From an uncultured Selenomonadales bacterium (GTDB lineage: Bacteria > Bacillota > Negativicutes > Selenomonadales > Selenomonadaceae), in contig CAMVAG010000016.1 in assembly GCA_947165405.1 (NCBI GenBank), forward strand, positions 1 through 18,553: a stretch of 18,553 nucleotides of DNA, in the 5' to 3' direction. The notes under the pieces are model-generated. The model was not told the DNA's origin. It did no database searches and saw only the letters and a program-made list of their open reading frames with translations. The position numbers and the translations under genes are program-made. Shown one piece after another: positions 8,334-15,490 of this stretch (the stretch's first letter is position 1; the number at the start of each line of letters is the position of its first letter).

Positions 8334-9271
8334 CCAAGTACGTAGCGAAAAGAATTTTGATGTCCGCGCTGACTTTGTTGGCGATAACTTTCGTGCTGTT
8401 CGTGCTGATTCGAATCATGCCGGGCGACCCGTTCCCCGTCGAACGAATGAGCGCGGAAATGATTTTGCAGAAGCGCGAGGAGCTCGGACTCAACAAGCCG
8501 ATTTTGGAGCAGTTCGTCAATTACATGTCGATGTTGTTGAGCGGCAGTTTCGGCAACGGCACTTCACTTTACAACGGCGCACCGATTAAACCGATTTTGA
8601 CGGCGTGCTTGATTAACTCGTTTAAAATCGGCGTGCTGTCGATTTTGTTCGGGACGGCGGTCGGCTTGGCGATAGGAATTGTTGCGGCTCTCAATCGCGG
8701 AAAATTTTTGGACGGCTTGTGTACGCTCGTTTCGATTTTGGGCGTGTGCATTCCGTCCTATGTCTTTATGATTTTCCTGCAATATTTTTTCTCGTATAAA
8801 ATTCCGTTCTTCCCGTATTTCTTCGACCCGTCGAACTTTTTAATGTCGTCGATAATGCCCGCGCTGTCTTTGAGTTTGTTTGCAATTTCGACAATCGCCC
8901 GCTTCACTCGCAATGAAATGCTCGAAGTCATCAACAGCGATTATGTCAAGCTCGCGGAGGCAAAAGGACTTTACGGCTTTGAACTGATTCGCAAACACGT
9001 CTTGAGAAACGCGCTGATTCCTATCGTGACGGTTATCGCGCCGCTTGTTGTGAGTTTGTTGACGGGCGCAATGGTCATTGAAAAAATCTACGGGATAAAC
9101 GGTGTCGGAAAATTGATGGTTGACGCGATAGCCGGGCAGGGCGTCGATTACAATTACGTTCTGGCATTGAGCATCGTCTTTTCCGCAATGTATATCGCTG
9201 CAATGCTCGTGTTGGATATTTTATACGGGATAATCGATCCGCGAGTTCGCTTGACAAAAAAGGAAGGGTGA
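8330..9271 (+). CDS. oppB: Peptide ABC transporter permease (OppB/DppB)
   Basis: Inner-membrane permease of 313 residues, with the first membrane segment near 9-30 and further segments in the middle and C-terminal regions. The N-terminal MPGDPF motif after the first helix is typical of the OppB/DppB branch. The cytoplasmic EAA loop that contacts the ATPases lies at about 208-235 (LAEAKGLYGFELIRKHVLRN). The C-terminal GVDYNYVLAL and DPRVR tail are family hallmarks. Forms a heterodimeric channel with OppC. The start overlaps the oppA stop by 4 bases. Confidence 0.95.
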   Translation: MTKYVAKRILMSALTLLAITFVLFVLIRIMPGDPFPVERMSAEMILQKREELGLNKPILEQFVNYMSMLLSGSFGNGTSLYNGAPIKPILTACLINSFKIGVLSILFGTAVGLAIGIVAALNRGKFLDGLCTLVSILGVCIPSYVFMIFLQYFFSYKIPFFPYFFDPSNFLMSSIMPALSLSLFAISTIARFTRNEMLEVINSDYVKLAEAKGLYGFELIRKHVLRNALIPIVTVIAPLVVSLLTGAMVIEKIYGINGVGKLMVDAIAGQGVDYNYVLALSIVFSAMYIAAMLVLDILYGIIDPRVRLTKKEG

Positions 9272-9273
9272 GC

Positions 9274-10254
9274 ATGTACAAACCGGAGCCGGACGATTTT
9301 GAATTTATTTCCGACCGCGATATAACTGTCGACACCAACTTTGCCTCGCAGGGCTATTGGAAGAGCGTGGCTGTTCATTTTTTGAAAAATCGTTTTGCCG
9401 TGACGGGTTTGGTTCTCGTCGCCGTCATAATTGTTTTCGCCGTCTTTGCGCCGCTTGTGAGTTCCTACGGCTACCAAGAAATTATTTCGGTCACGGATTC
9501 AGTCGGCAAGGAGATAACGGCAAAGAGTTTGTCGCCGCAATTCGGCGGAGGCGATTCGCAAAATTTATTTTCCGACCGAACATTTCTTTTCGGCACTGAC
9601 GATATGGGACGCGACCTTTGGACGAGAACCTGGCAAGGAGCAAGAGTTTCCTTGATAATTGCGTTCGTGGCGATTTTCATTGACATGCTTATCGGCATGA
9701 GTTACGGATTAATTTCGGGATTTTTCGGCGGCACCGTCGATAACATCTTGCAGCGATTCATTGAAATAATCGGGAGCATTCCGACGCTGGTTATCATTTC
9801 GATTTTGGCAATCTTCATGGAAAAAGGAATCGGGCTTGTTATCGTCTCGCTTTTGATAACCGAATGGATACCCATGAGCAAAATCGCCCGTGCGGAATGT
9901 TTGAAGTTGAAGGAGCGCGAATATGTTCTTGCAAGTCGGACGCTCGGCGCGGGAAGTTTCCACATCATCTTCAAACAAATTCTTCCGAACACAATGGGAC
10001 CGATAATCACGCAAGTTATGTTTTCGATACCCGTAGCGATATTCACAGAGGCATTTTTGAGTTTCGTCGGCGTCGGAATTGTCTTGCCGCAATGTTCGAT
10101 AGGCTCGTTGATAGAGGCGGGCTTCAACAACGTGACGATTCTGCCTTACCAGATTTTGCCGCCGATTTGCGTGTTGGCGATTTTGATGTTGGGATTTAAT
10201 TTAATCGGCGACGGTATACGCGAGGCACTTTCACCCAAGCTTGAGGACATGTAA
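9274..10254 (+). CDS. oppC: Peptide ABC transporter permease (OppC/DppC)
   Basis: Second permease subunit, 326 residues. The N-terminal cytoplasmic tail precedes the first membrane helix (about 42-62). The periplasmic segment leads to the conserved FGTDDMGRD (106-114). The EAA loop is at about 219-244 (LASRTLGAGSFHIIFKQILP), and the C-terminal GDGIREALSPKL is characteristic of OppC. The ATG at 9274 sits 7 bases after AGGAAG (9261-9266). An alternative GTG at 9268 would lie inside that ribosome site and add two residues, so it is less likely. The last base of the gene is shared with the ATG of oppD. Confidence 0.94.
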   Translation: MYKPEPDDFEFISDRDITVDTNFASQGYWKSVAVHFLKNRFAVTGLVLVAVIIVFAVFAPLVSSYGYQEIISVTDSVGKEITAKSLSPQFGGGDSQNLFSDRTFLFGTDDMGRDLWTRTWQGARVSLIIAFVAIFIDMLIGMSYGLISGFFGGTVDNILQRFIEIIGSIPTLVIISILAIFMEKGIGLVIVSLLITEWIPMSKIARAECLKLKEREYVLASRTLGAGSFHIIFKQILPNTMGPIITQVMFSIPVAIFTEAFLSFVGVGIVLPQCSIGSLIEAGFNNVTILPYQILPPICVLAILMLGFNLIGDGIREALSPKLEDM

Positions 10255-11300
10255 TGGAAAAAAATATTCTCACGATAAAAAATTTGGATATAACCTTCCG
10301 CACGAACGCGGGCAACATTCATGCGATACGCGGCATTGATTTTTCTTTGCCGATTGGAAAAACGGTTGCGCTGGTTGGCGAGAGCGGTTCGGGGAAGTCG
10401 GTCACCATGAAGGCGGTTGCCGGGCTTCTCGATTCAAATGCCGTCATTAACTCCGGCGAAATCATTTACGATAACCTCGACTTGCTGACTTTATCGAAAA
10501 AAGACTTGCGGCAAAAAATCAACGGGCAGCAAATCGCGATGGTGTTTCAAGACCCGATGACGAGCCTCGACCCGACAATGCAAATCGGCGACCAGATAAC
10601 GGAGGGGATGTTCCTCCACAAAAAAATTTCAAAAGCAGACGCCCGTCAAAGAGCCGTCGAACTTTTGAAATTGGTCGGGATAGTCGACGCAGAGAAGCGC
10701 ATAAAAAATTATCCGCACCAACTTTCGGGCGGCATGCGTCAACGTGTCGTGATAGCCATTGCGCTTTCTTGCGAGCCGAAAATTTTAATCTGCGACGAAC
10801 CGACGACGGCACTTGATGTCACGATTCAAGCAAAAATTTTGGACTTGATAAAAGACCTGCAAGCGCAAATGGGTTTGTCGGTGATTTACATAACGCATGA
10901 CTTGGGAGTTGTGGCGAAGGTTGCCGATTTCGTGAACGTGATGTACGCGGGAAAAATTATCGAGTTCGGCACGGTCGAGGAAATTTTTTATGACCCGCGC
11001 CACCCTTACACATGGGGTTTGCTTTCGGCAATGCCCGACTTGGAAACCGACGACGCCAGACTTTATTCGATACCGGGTTCGCCGCCGAATCTTTTGCACG
11101 AGCCGAAGGGCGACGCCTTTGCCGCACGAAACAAATTCGCTATGAAGATAGACGAGCGCGAAGTTCCTCCGCTTTTCAAAATTTCGGAAACTCATTTTGC
11201 CGCGACGTGGCTTTTGCATCCCGACGCGCCGAAAGTCGATTTGCCGGCTGAATTGAAATCGAGATTGCAGCGTTCGAGAAAGGCGGCAGGTTATGAATGA
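10254..11300 (+). CDS. oppD: Peptide ABC transporter ATP-binding protein (OppD/DppD)
   Basis: ATPase subunit, 348 residues. Walker A GESGSGKS (42-49), Q-loop Q99, ABC signature LSGGMRQR (157-164), Walker B ILICDEP (177-183) and switch H215 are all intact. The C-terminal oligopeptide-transporter extension is present (HPYTWGLLSAMPDL...SIPGSPPNL). Its usual four cysteines are missing: the expected GC-x-F-x-x-RC reads GDAFAARN (286-293), and the later cysteines are also replaced. That motif binds a [4Fe-4S] cluster in E. coli DppD, as I recall, so this subunit probably lacks one. Overlaps oppC by one base and oppF by 8 bases. Confidence 0.95.
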   Translation: MEKNILTIKNLDITFRTNAGNIHAIRGIDFSLPIGKTVALVGESGSGKSVTMKAVAGLLDSNAVINSGEIIYDNLDLLTLSKKDLRQKINGQQIAMVFQDPMTSLDPTMQIGDQITEGMFLHKKISKADARQRAVELLKLVGIVDAEKRIKNYPHQLSGGMRQRVVIAIALSCEPKILICDEPTTALDVTIQAKILDLIKDLQAQMGLSVIYITHDLGVVAKVADFVNVMYAGKIIEFGTVEEIFYDPRHPYTWGLLSAMPDLETDDARLYSIPGSPPNLLHEPKGDAFAARNKFAMKIDEREVPPLFKISETHFAATWLLHPDAPKVDLPAELKSRLQRSRKAAGYE

Positions 11301-12186
11301 TCCTTTGCTTCGTGTAAAAAATCTTTGTCAGCATTTTAAAATTTCGCGTTCGTTCACAGTCAAAGCAGTCAACGGCGTTTCGTTTGAAATTTATCCCGGC
11401 GAAACGTTCGGGCTTGTCGGAGAGTCGGGCAGCGGCAAGACGACAATCGGGCGCACGATTATTCGACTTTACGACCCGACGGACGGAGAAATTATTTTTA
11501 ATCGCAGCAAAATTTCGGGCAAGCTTGACAACAAAACACGTCGAATGCTTCGAAAAAATATGCAGATGATTTTTCAAGACCCGATGTCGAGTTTGAATCC
11601 TTCAAAAAAAATCGGAGACATAATCGGCGAGGGGCTTGACATATTTAAGCTGTACTCAAGCTTGAAAGAGCGCAACGAGATAATCGGCGAGATTTTGAAG
11701 AAAGTCGGATTGAGTCCCGCTCATGCCGAAAGATACCCGCAACAATTTTCCGGCGGTCAACGTCAAAGAGTCGGGATAGCGCGTGCCCTCGTCATGAATC
11801 CGAAATTGATAATCGCCGACGAATGCATTTCCGCGTTGGACGTTTCGATTCAAGCGCAGGTCGTCAATCTGATGAAAGACATCCAAGACGAGACGCAATG
11901 CGCTTATCTTTTCATCGCGCACGACTTGAGCATGGTCAAATACATTTCGGAGCGAATCGGCGTCTTGCACAAAGGTTATCTGGTCGAGACGGGCACGACG
12001 AAAGAAATTTTTTCCAACCCGCTGCATCCTTATACGAAAAATCTTTTATCGGCGGTGCCGCAACCGAATCCTGCTTACGAAAGACGCAGGCAACTTGTGC
12101 CGTACAATTCCGAGACCGTTGATTATGAAAAGTGCACTCTGCAACGAGTGAGCGACACGCATTTTGTTTTGAATCACGCGGATTAA
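11293..12186 (+). CDS. oppF: Peptide ABC transporter ATP-binding protein (OppF/DppF)
   Basis: Second ATPase, 297 residues, slightly short for OppF because the C-terminal extension is reduced. Walker A GESGSGKT (43-50), signature FSGGQRQRVGIARAL (152-166), Walker B LIIADE (172-177) and switch H210 are intact. Cys178 replaces the usual proline after the catalytic Glu177 (DECISALD instead of DEPxSALD), a mild change that should not prevent catalysis. Completes the A-B-C-D-F importer. The gene ends tail-to-tail with the DUF499 gene: the two TAA stops overlap within GATTAA, with no terminator between them. Confidence 0.94.
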   Translation: MNDPLLRVKNLCQHFKISRSFTVKAVNGVSFEIYPGETFGLVGESGSGKTTIGRTIIRLYDPTDGEIIFNRSKISGKLDNKTRRMLRKNMQMIFQDPMSSLNPSKKIGDIIGEGLDIFKLYSSLKERNEIIGEILKKVGLSPAHAERYPQQFSGGQRQRVGIARALVMNPKLIIADECISALDVSIQAQVVNLMKDIQDETQCAYLFIAHDLSMVKYISERIGVLHKGYLVETGTTKEIFSNPLHPYTKNLLSAVPQPNPAYERRRQLVPYNSETVDYEKCTLQRVSDTHFVLNHAD

Positions 12187-15100
12187 TTTTCAAAGTAAAA
12201 ATTTTGTATCTTGAGAATTTGGCAGTTTCCTGAAACGACTTCCTTCAATTCTTCGGAAATTCCTTCCGGTGCAGAAATGTTGACAACAAGACGAATTGAA
12301 GTTGAACTGTTCGGAAGATGCATTAGATAAGACGCTACCTCTTCAATGCAGGTGTTGAAGTTTCTATTCAATCTCGTTTTATCCAACTCCACGTCCATTG
12401 AAAAATGTTTTGGCAAGAGCGTCGGCGGTGGCGGCGGCGGCGGGTCGGTTCCGTCGTCGCCCTTTTCTTTTTCGGGAGGGTCAGGCGGTTTAATTTTCAG
12501 TTGCTCTTGAGCGAAAGACGCTTTGACTAAGAAATTTTCAGACGAAATTTCTTTGAGAGATATATCGCCGAATTTAAGCTCGTGAGTTAAGTCTTCGTCT
12601 TCCGCCAAAGCAAAAGTTTTTTCCGCGACACCTTTGCAAACAGTTTCAAGTAAAACGTTTTTGTCAGTGAGACGCGGCATGTAATAGTAAGTCGTGAAAT
12701 ATTCCCAAAGCTGATTTAATTTGACGGCATCGCGTTCGCGCCAAATAAATTTATCAAGCAGGTTTTTCAGCTTTTCATGACCGAGCGACTTCAGCAACAT
12801 TTCATTGCTTAAAAATTTTTCGGCGGTTGCTGAAATATTATCTTCGGTTGTGCAGTCAGTTTCCGCGAAGAACCATTTCAAAACAGTCATGTCGGCTTCT
12901 CCGAAATTGTAAGGCGCAAACAGTTGGCAGTATGCTTGAGAAATTTTTATGGAAAAATTTTTTTCCGCCGAATCGCGATTGCTTTTTGCGTCGACCAATT
13001 GAACTCTGTCGAGATTCAGTTGGTCGGCTTCTTTTATAACTTCAGACCACGCTTTAAATTCACGAACGTTTTTTTTCAGCACAGATAATTTTTCGCTGTC
13101 CGCCGCAAGAAAAAGCAATGTATTTTTGTATTTGCGGGGAACCGTCCCGCGAGTGTTTAAAATGCTTTTCGCGAAGACTAATGCCGGATTTTCGGGTTGC
13201 CTGTCGTCAAATTCATATTTCGGAGCAAGAATCACGAGCCGCGCATTTTGTTCTTCGGCAACATCTGCTGAAGTCTTCGGGCAAAGGTGAACTGCCAACC
13301 ATGACGGCTTGCGCCATTTGCAAAGCCGCTGTTCAATCTCATAATCAATATCATCATCCGAAAATTGTGCAAGCTTATCGTCGACGAGTTTGCGGAGCGT
13401 CGGATTGACACCGAACCAAAGCCGCGTGCCTTGCGAGTAGAGGTAATACAAATTCGCTTTAAGTTTCGTTAATGCGTCGTTGAATATGGCAACGCTTTCA
13501 AAATCCTGCGGCTGAATCGTGCCGAGCCGAATTTCGCTTTCTTCAATTCCGCTCATTTCGTTTCTTCGACTGCCCGGCGCGGTGCCCATGAAAATCGTCC
13601 GTGAAATTTTTCGCGCCGCATTTAATCTTCCGAAACGCGGATTGTTGCCGTCAAGTTCATAAGGCTTTGACTCGTCGCCGTCGACTTCGGAATTGATTAT
13701 CGCGTCCCAATTTCCCTTGAAATATTTCGCCAATTCGGCACGAACGGGAGCAAAGTCAAGCGGAACATTTCCCGGCATAATCAACGCGCTTTGGTCATTT
13801 TGCGACCAGAGGCAATGAATCACATTTGCCATCAAACGCAAAACGCCGCGGGTCTTTTGGAAACCTTCAAGGTTCGTCCACTTTTCGTAAAGATAAGCAA
13901 AAAGCTTCGGGTGAATCGGATAACATGCAAGCAATTTCTCACGATAATTATTTTGGCAGCTCTCTTTTGGAAAATCATTCGCGTTGCTGATATACATGCT
14001 GAAAAACGCCGAACAAGTTTCCTCGCGCGCTTGAGTGTCATTGCAGTCTTTGAAGAGTCTTCGACGAACAATTTCATAACCTTCGACGGGCGTGGCGGAT
14101 TCCCAAACAAATTCAATGCGCCCAAAATAATGCTCGACTTGCTTAAGGACTTGCCAACCCAACTCGTCGCCGACTTCCGCATCAGATTCGGGGATTGAAA
14201 CTACGACCGCACAATTTTTGCTTGCCTTTGCCGCTTCCGTCAGCTGTTGTATGAACGTCAAAAAATTTCCAAACGTTCCGCCGTCAATTTCGCCTTTTTG
14301 GAGTGTTCGACCGTAGGCAACCAACTCATCTATCAAAATCAAGCAAGGACTTGCCGCGTCGAAAATTTTTTTCAGCAGCTCAACGCCGGGTGAAATTTTT
14401 TGTTCATCGTTTTCGCGAATCAGTTCGTAAAGTTCGGGCTTGCCCGTTGAGCGTGACAACTGCGCAACTATTTCGCCCCAAAGCGTCGACTTGAGCGGAT
14501 TTGTCCATGTCCCGACGATTACCGCCGTGTGAACTTTCGGCAAGTATTCGACTTTCGCGGCGTCCAAAATTTCTCTGACTGCAGACGATTGCACCGCTTG
14601 AATCTTGCCGCCGAAAAGATGATACAACGCAAGCAGGCTGTGAGTTTTGCCGCCGCCGAAGGATGTTTTCAACTGGATAACGGGTTCGCCGTCGCCCGAA
14701 GTCAATCGCCGCAATGCCTCGACCAAAAGATTTTTCAGACCGCCCGTTAAATATGTCCGCGAAAAAAATTCAACGGGATTAATATATTCGCTGCTGCCTT
14801 CGCCGCGAACGACCTGCGCCAAATCCGCCGCAAACTCTGCTTGCCTGTAGCGTCCTTGTGCAACGTCGGGATGAGGCTCTATCACGTCGCGCCAAGATTT
14901 TAAATTGCTCTTCGTCGTGAAAATTTCTTCGCGCCTATTGACGACTTCGACGGGTTCGGATTGCCGATTGAGTTTTGCGTTCCACATTGCCCGAAGCTGT
15001 TCGGTCGTCTCCGTGTCGAATGCCTCGCTGATTAATGCCATAGTGTCAAACGCTCGCCGCGTCGTCGTGTCGTCGAATGAATCCGGCTCGTGCGCCCAAG

Positions 15101-15416
15101 CATTGCGAATCCCTTTGAGCTCCCTGACGTAATTAAAATAATTGCGCGACAAGCCCGCCGAAAATATTTCCCGCCAATGAATTTCTATCAGCAAAATGCA
15201 AAGTTGCATGTCCAATGCGTTCGTCAATTCTTCGTAGGTGCCCGCCGTCGGCAAAAATCTTTTTTGTTCGGGATAAAGCACATCCAAAACGCCGAGCCGC
15301 CACCAATTATCCGCGCCGAAATGCCGCGCCAATTTTTGTTGCACGAACGCCGCAAGCATCGGGCGCAAAACAAAATGCATCGCCTTGCCGATATCCGAAT
15401 GATTTTTTTCGTTCAT
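12183..15416 (-). CDS. DUF499 P-loop ATPase with N-terminal Swt1-like HEPN domain; candidate defence protein
   Basis: Large protein of 1077 residues counted from ATG 15416. The N-terminal helical region (about 10-135) contains R104-N-A-W-A-H109, the Rx4H catalytic motif of HEPN ribonucleases, in a context (LKGIRNAWAHE) like Swt1-family HEPN domains. The DUF499 ATPase core follows: Walker A TSFGGGKTH (251-259) and Walker B LILIDE (359-364). A proline-rich linker (about 982-1000) precedes a short C-terminal domain. The ATG at 15416 lies 8 bases after GGAGG; the GTG at 15425 overlaps that site and is rejected. It follows the DUF1156 methyltransferase on the same strand. That pairing recurs in predicted anti-phage gene sets (family knowledge from memory), so defence is an inference. 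Stop overlaps the oppF stop by 4 bases. Confidence 0.85.
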   Translation of the reverse strand: MNEKNHSDIGKAMHFVLRPMLAAFVQQKLARHFGADNWWRLGVLDVLYPEQKRFLPTAGTYEELTNALDMQLCILLIEIHWREIFSAGLSRNYFNYVRELKGIRNAWAHEPDSFDDTTTRRAFDTMALISEAFDTETTEQLRAMWNAKLNRQSEPVEVVNRREEIFTTKSNLKSWRDVIEPHPDVAQGRYRQAEFAADLAQVVRGEGSSEYINPVEFFSRTYLTGGLKNLLVEALRRLTSGDGEPVIQLKTSFGGGKTHSLLALYHLFGGKIQAVQSSAVREILDAAKVEYLPKVHTAVIVGTWTNPLKSTLWGEIVAQLSRSTGKPELYELIRENDEQKISPGVELLKKIFDAASPCLILIDELVAYGRTLQKGEIDGGTFGNFLTFIQQLTEAAKASKNCAVVVSIPESDAEVGDELGWQVLKQVEHYFGRIEFVWESATPVEGYEIVRRRLFKDCNDTQAREETCSAFFSMYISNANDFPKESCQNNYREKLLACYPIHPKLFAYLYEKWTNLEGFQKTRGVLRLMANVIHCLWSQNDQSALIMPGNVPLDFAPVRAELAKYFKGNWDAIINSEVDGDESKPYELDGNNPRFGRLNAARKISRTIFMGTAPGSRRNEMSGIEESEIRLGTIQPQDFESVAIFNDALTKLKANLYYLYSQGTRLWFGVNPTLRKLVDDKLAQFSDDDIDYEIEQRLCKWRKPSWLAVHLCPKTSADVAEEQNARLVILAPKYEFDDRQPENPALVFAKSILNTRGTVPRKYKNTLLFLAADSEKLSVLKKNVREFKAWSEVIKEADQLNLDRVQLVDAKSNRDSAEKNFSIKISQAYCQLFAPYNFGEADMTVLKWFFAETDCTTEDNISATAEKFLSNEMLLKSLGHEKLKNLLDKFIWRERDAVKLNQLWEYFTTYYYMPRLTDKNVLLETVCKGVAEKTFALAEDEDLTHELKFGDISLKEISSENFLVKASFAQEQLKIKPPDPPEKEKGDDGTDPPPPPPPTLLPKHFSMDVELDKTRLNRNFNTCIEEVASYLMHLPNSSTSIRLVVNISAPEGISEELKEVVSGNCQILKIQNFYFEN
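12421..12442 (-). repeat. GGC-rich trinucleotide tract encoding a proline run
   Basis: A near-perfect GGC repeat (+ strand) encodes a run of seven prolines in the linker of the DUF499 protein. Slippage here would add or remove prolines in frame. Probably just a flexible or stiff linker. Confidence 0.5.
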
Positions 15417-15421
15417 ATTTT

Positions 15422-15430
15422 TCACCTCCG
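15422..15430 (-). promoter_or_regulatory. Ribosome binding site deciding the DUF499 start
   Basis: The minus strand reads CGGAGGTGA; GGAGG is followed by 8 bases and then ATG at 15416. The GTG at 15425 lies inside the GGAGGTG site, so initiation there would need a different ribosome site that is not visible. Confidence 0.7.
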
Positions 15431-15455
15431 CAAAAAATTTCTTCGCCGCCGCAAT

Positions 15456-15490
15456 AAAAAATCCCGCCGCTTGACGGGATTATTTTTTTT
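15456..15490 (-). terminator. Hairpin with T-runs on both strands between the methyltransferase and DUF499 genes
   Basis: ATCCCG (15461-15466) pairs with CGGGAT (15475-15480) around an 8-base loop. On the minus strand the stem is followed by TTTTTATT; on the + strand it is followed by TATTTTTTTT. This is the form of a bidirectional Rho-independent terminator. It lies directly after the methyltransferase stop codon (15492-15490) and upstream of the DUF499 ribosome site, so it would reduce or block readthrough within the two-gene module. Confidence 0.7.
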
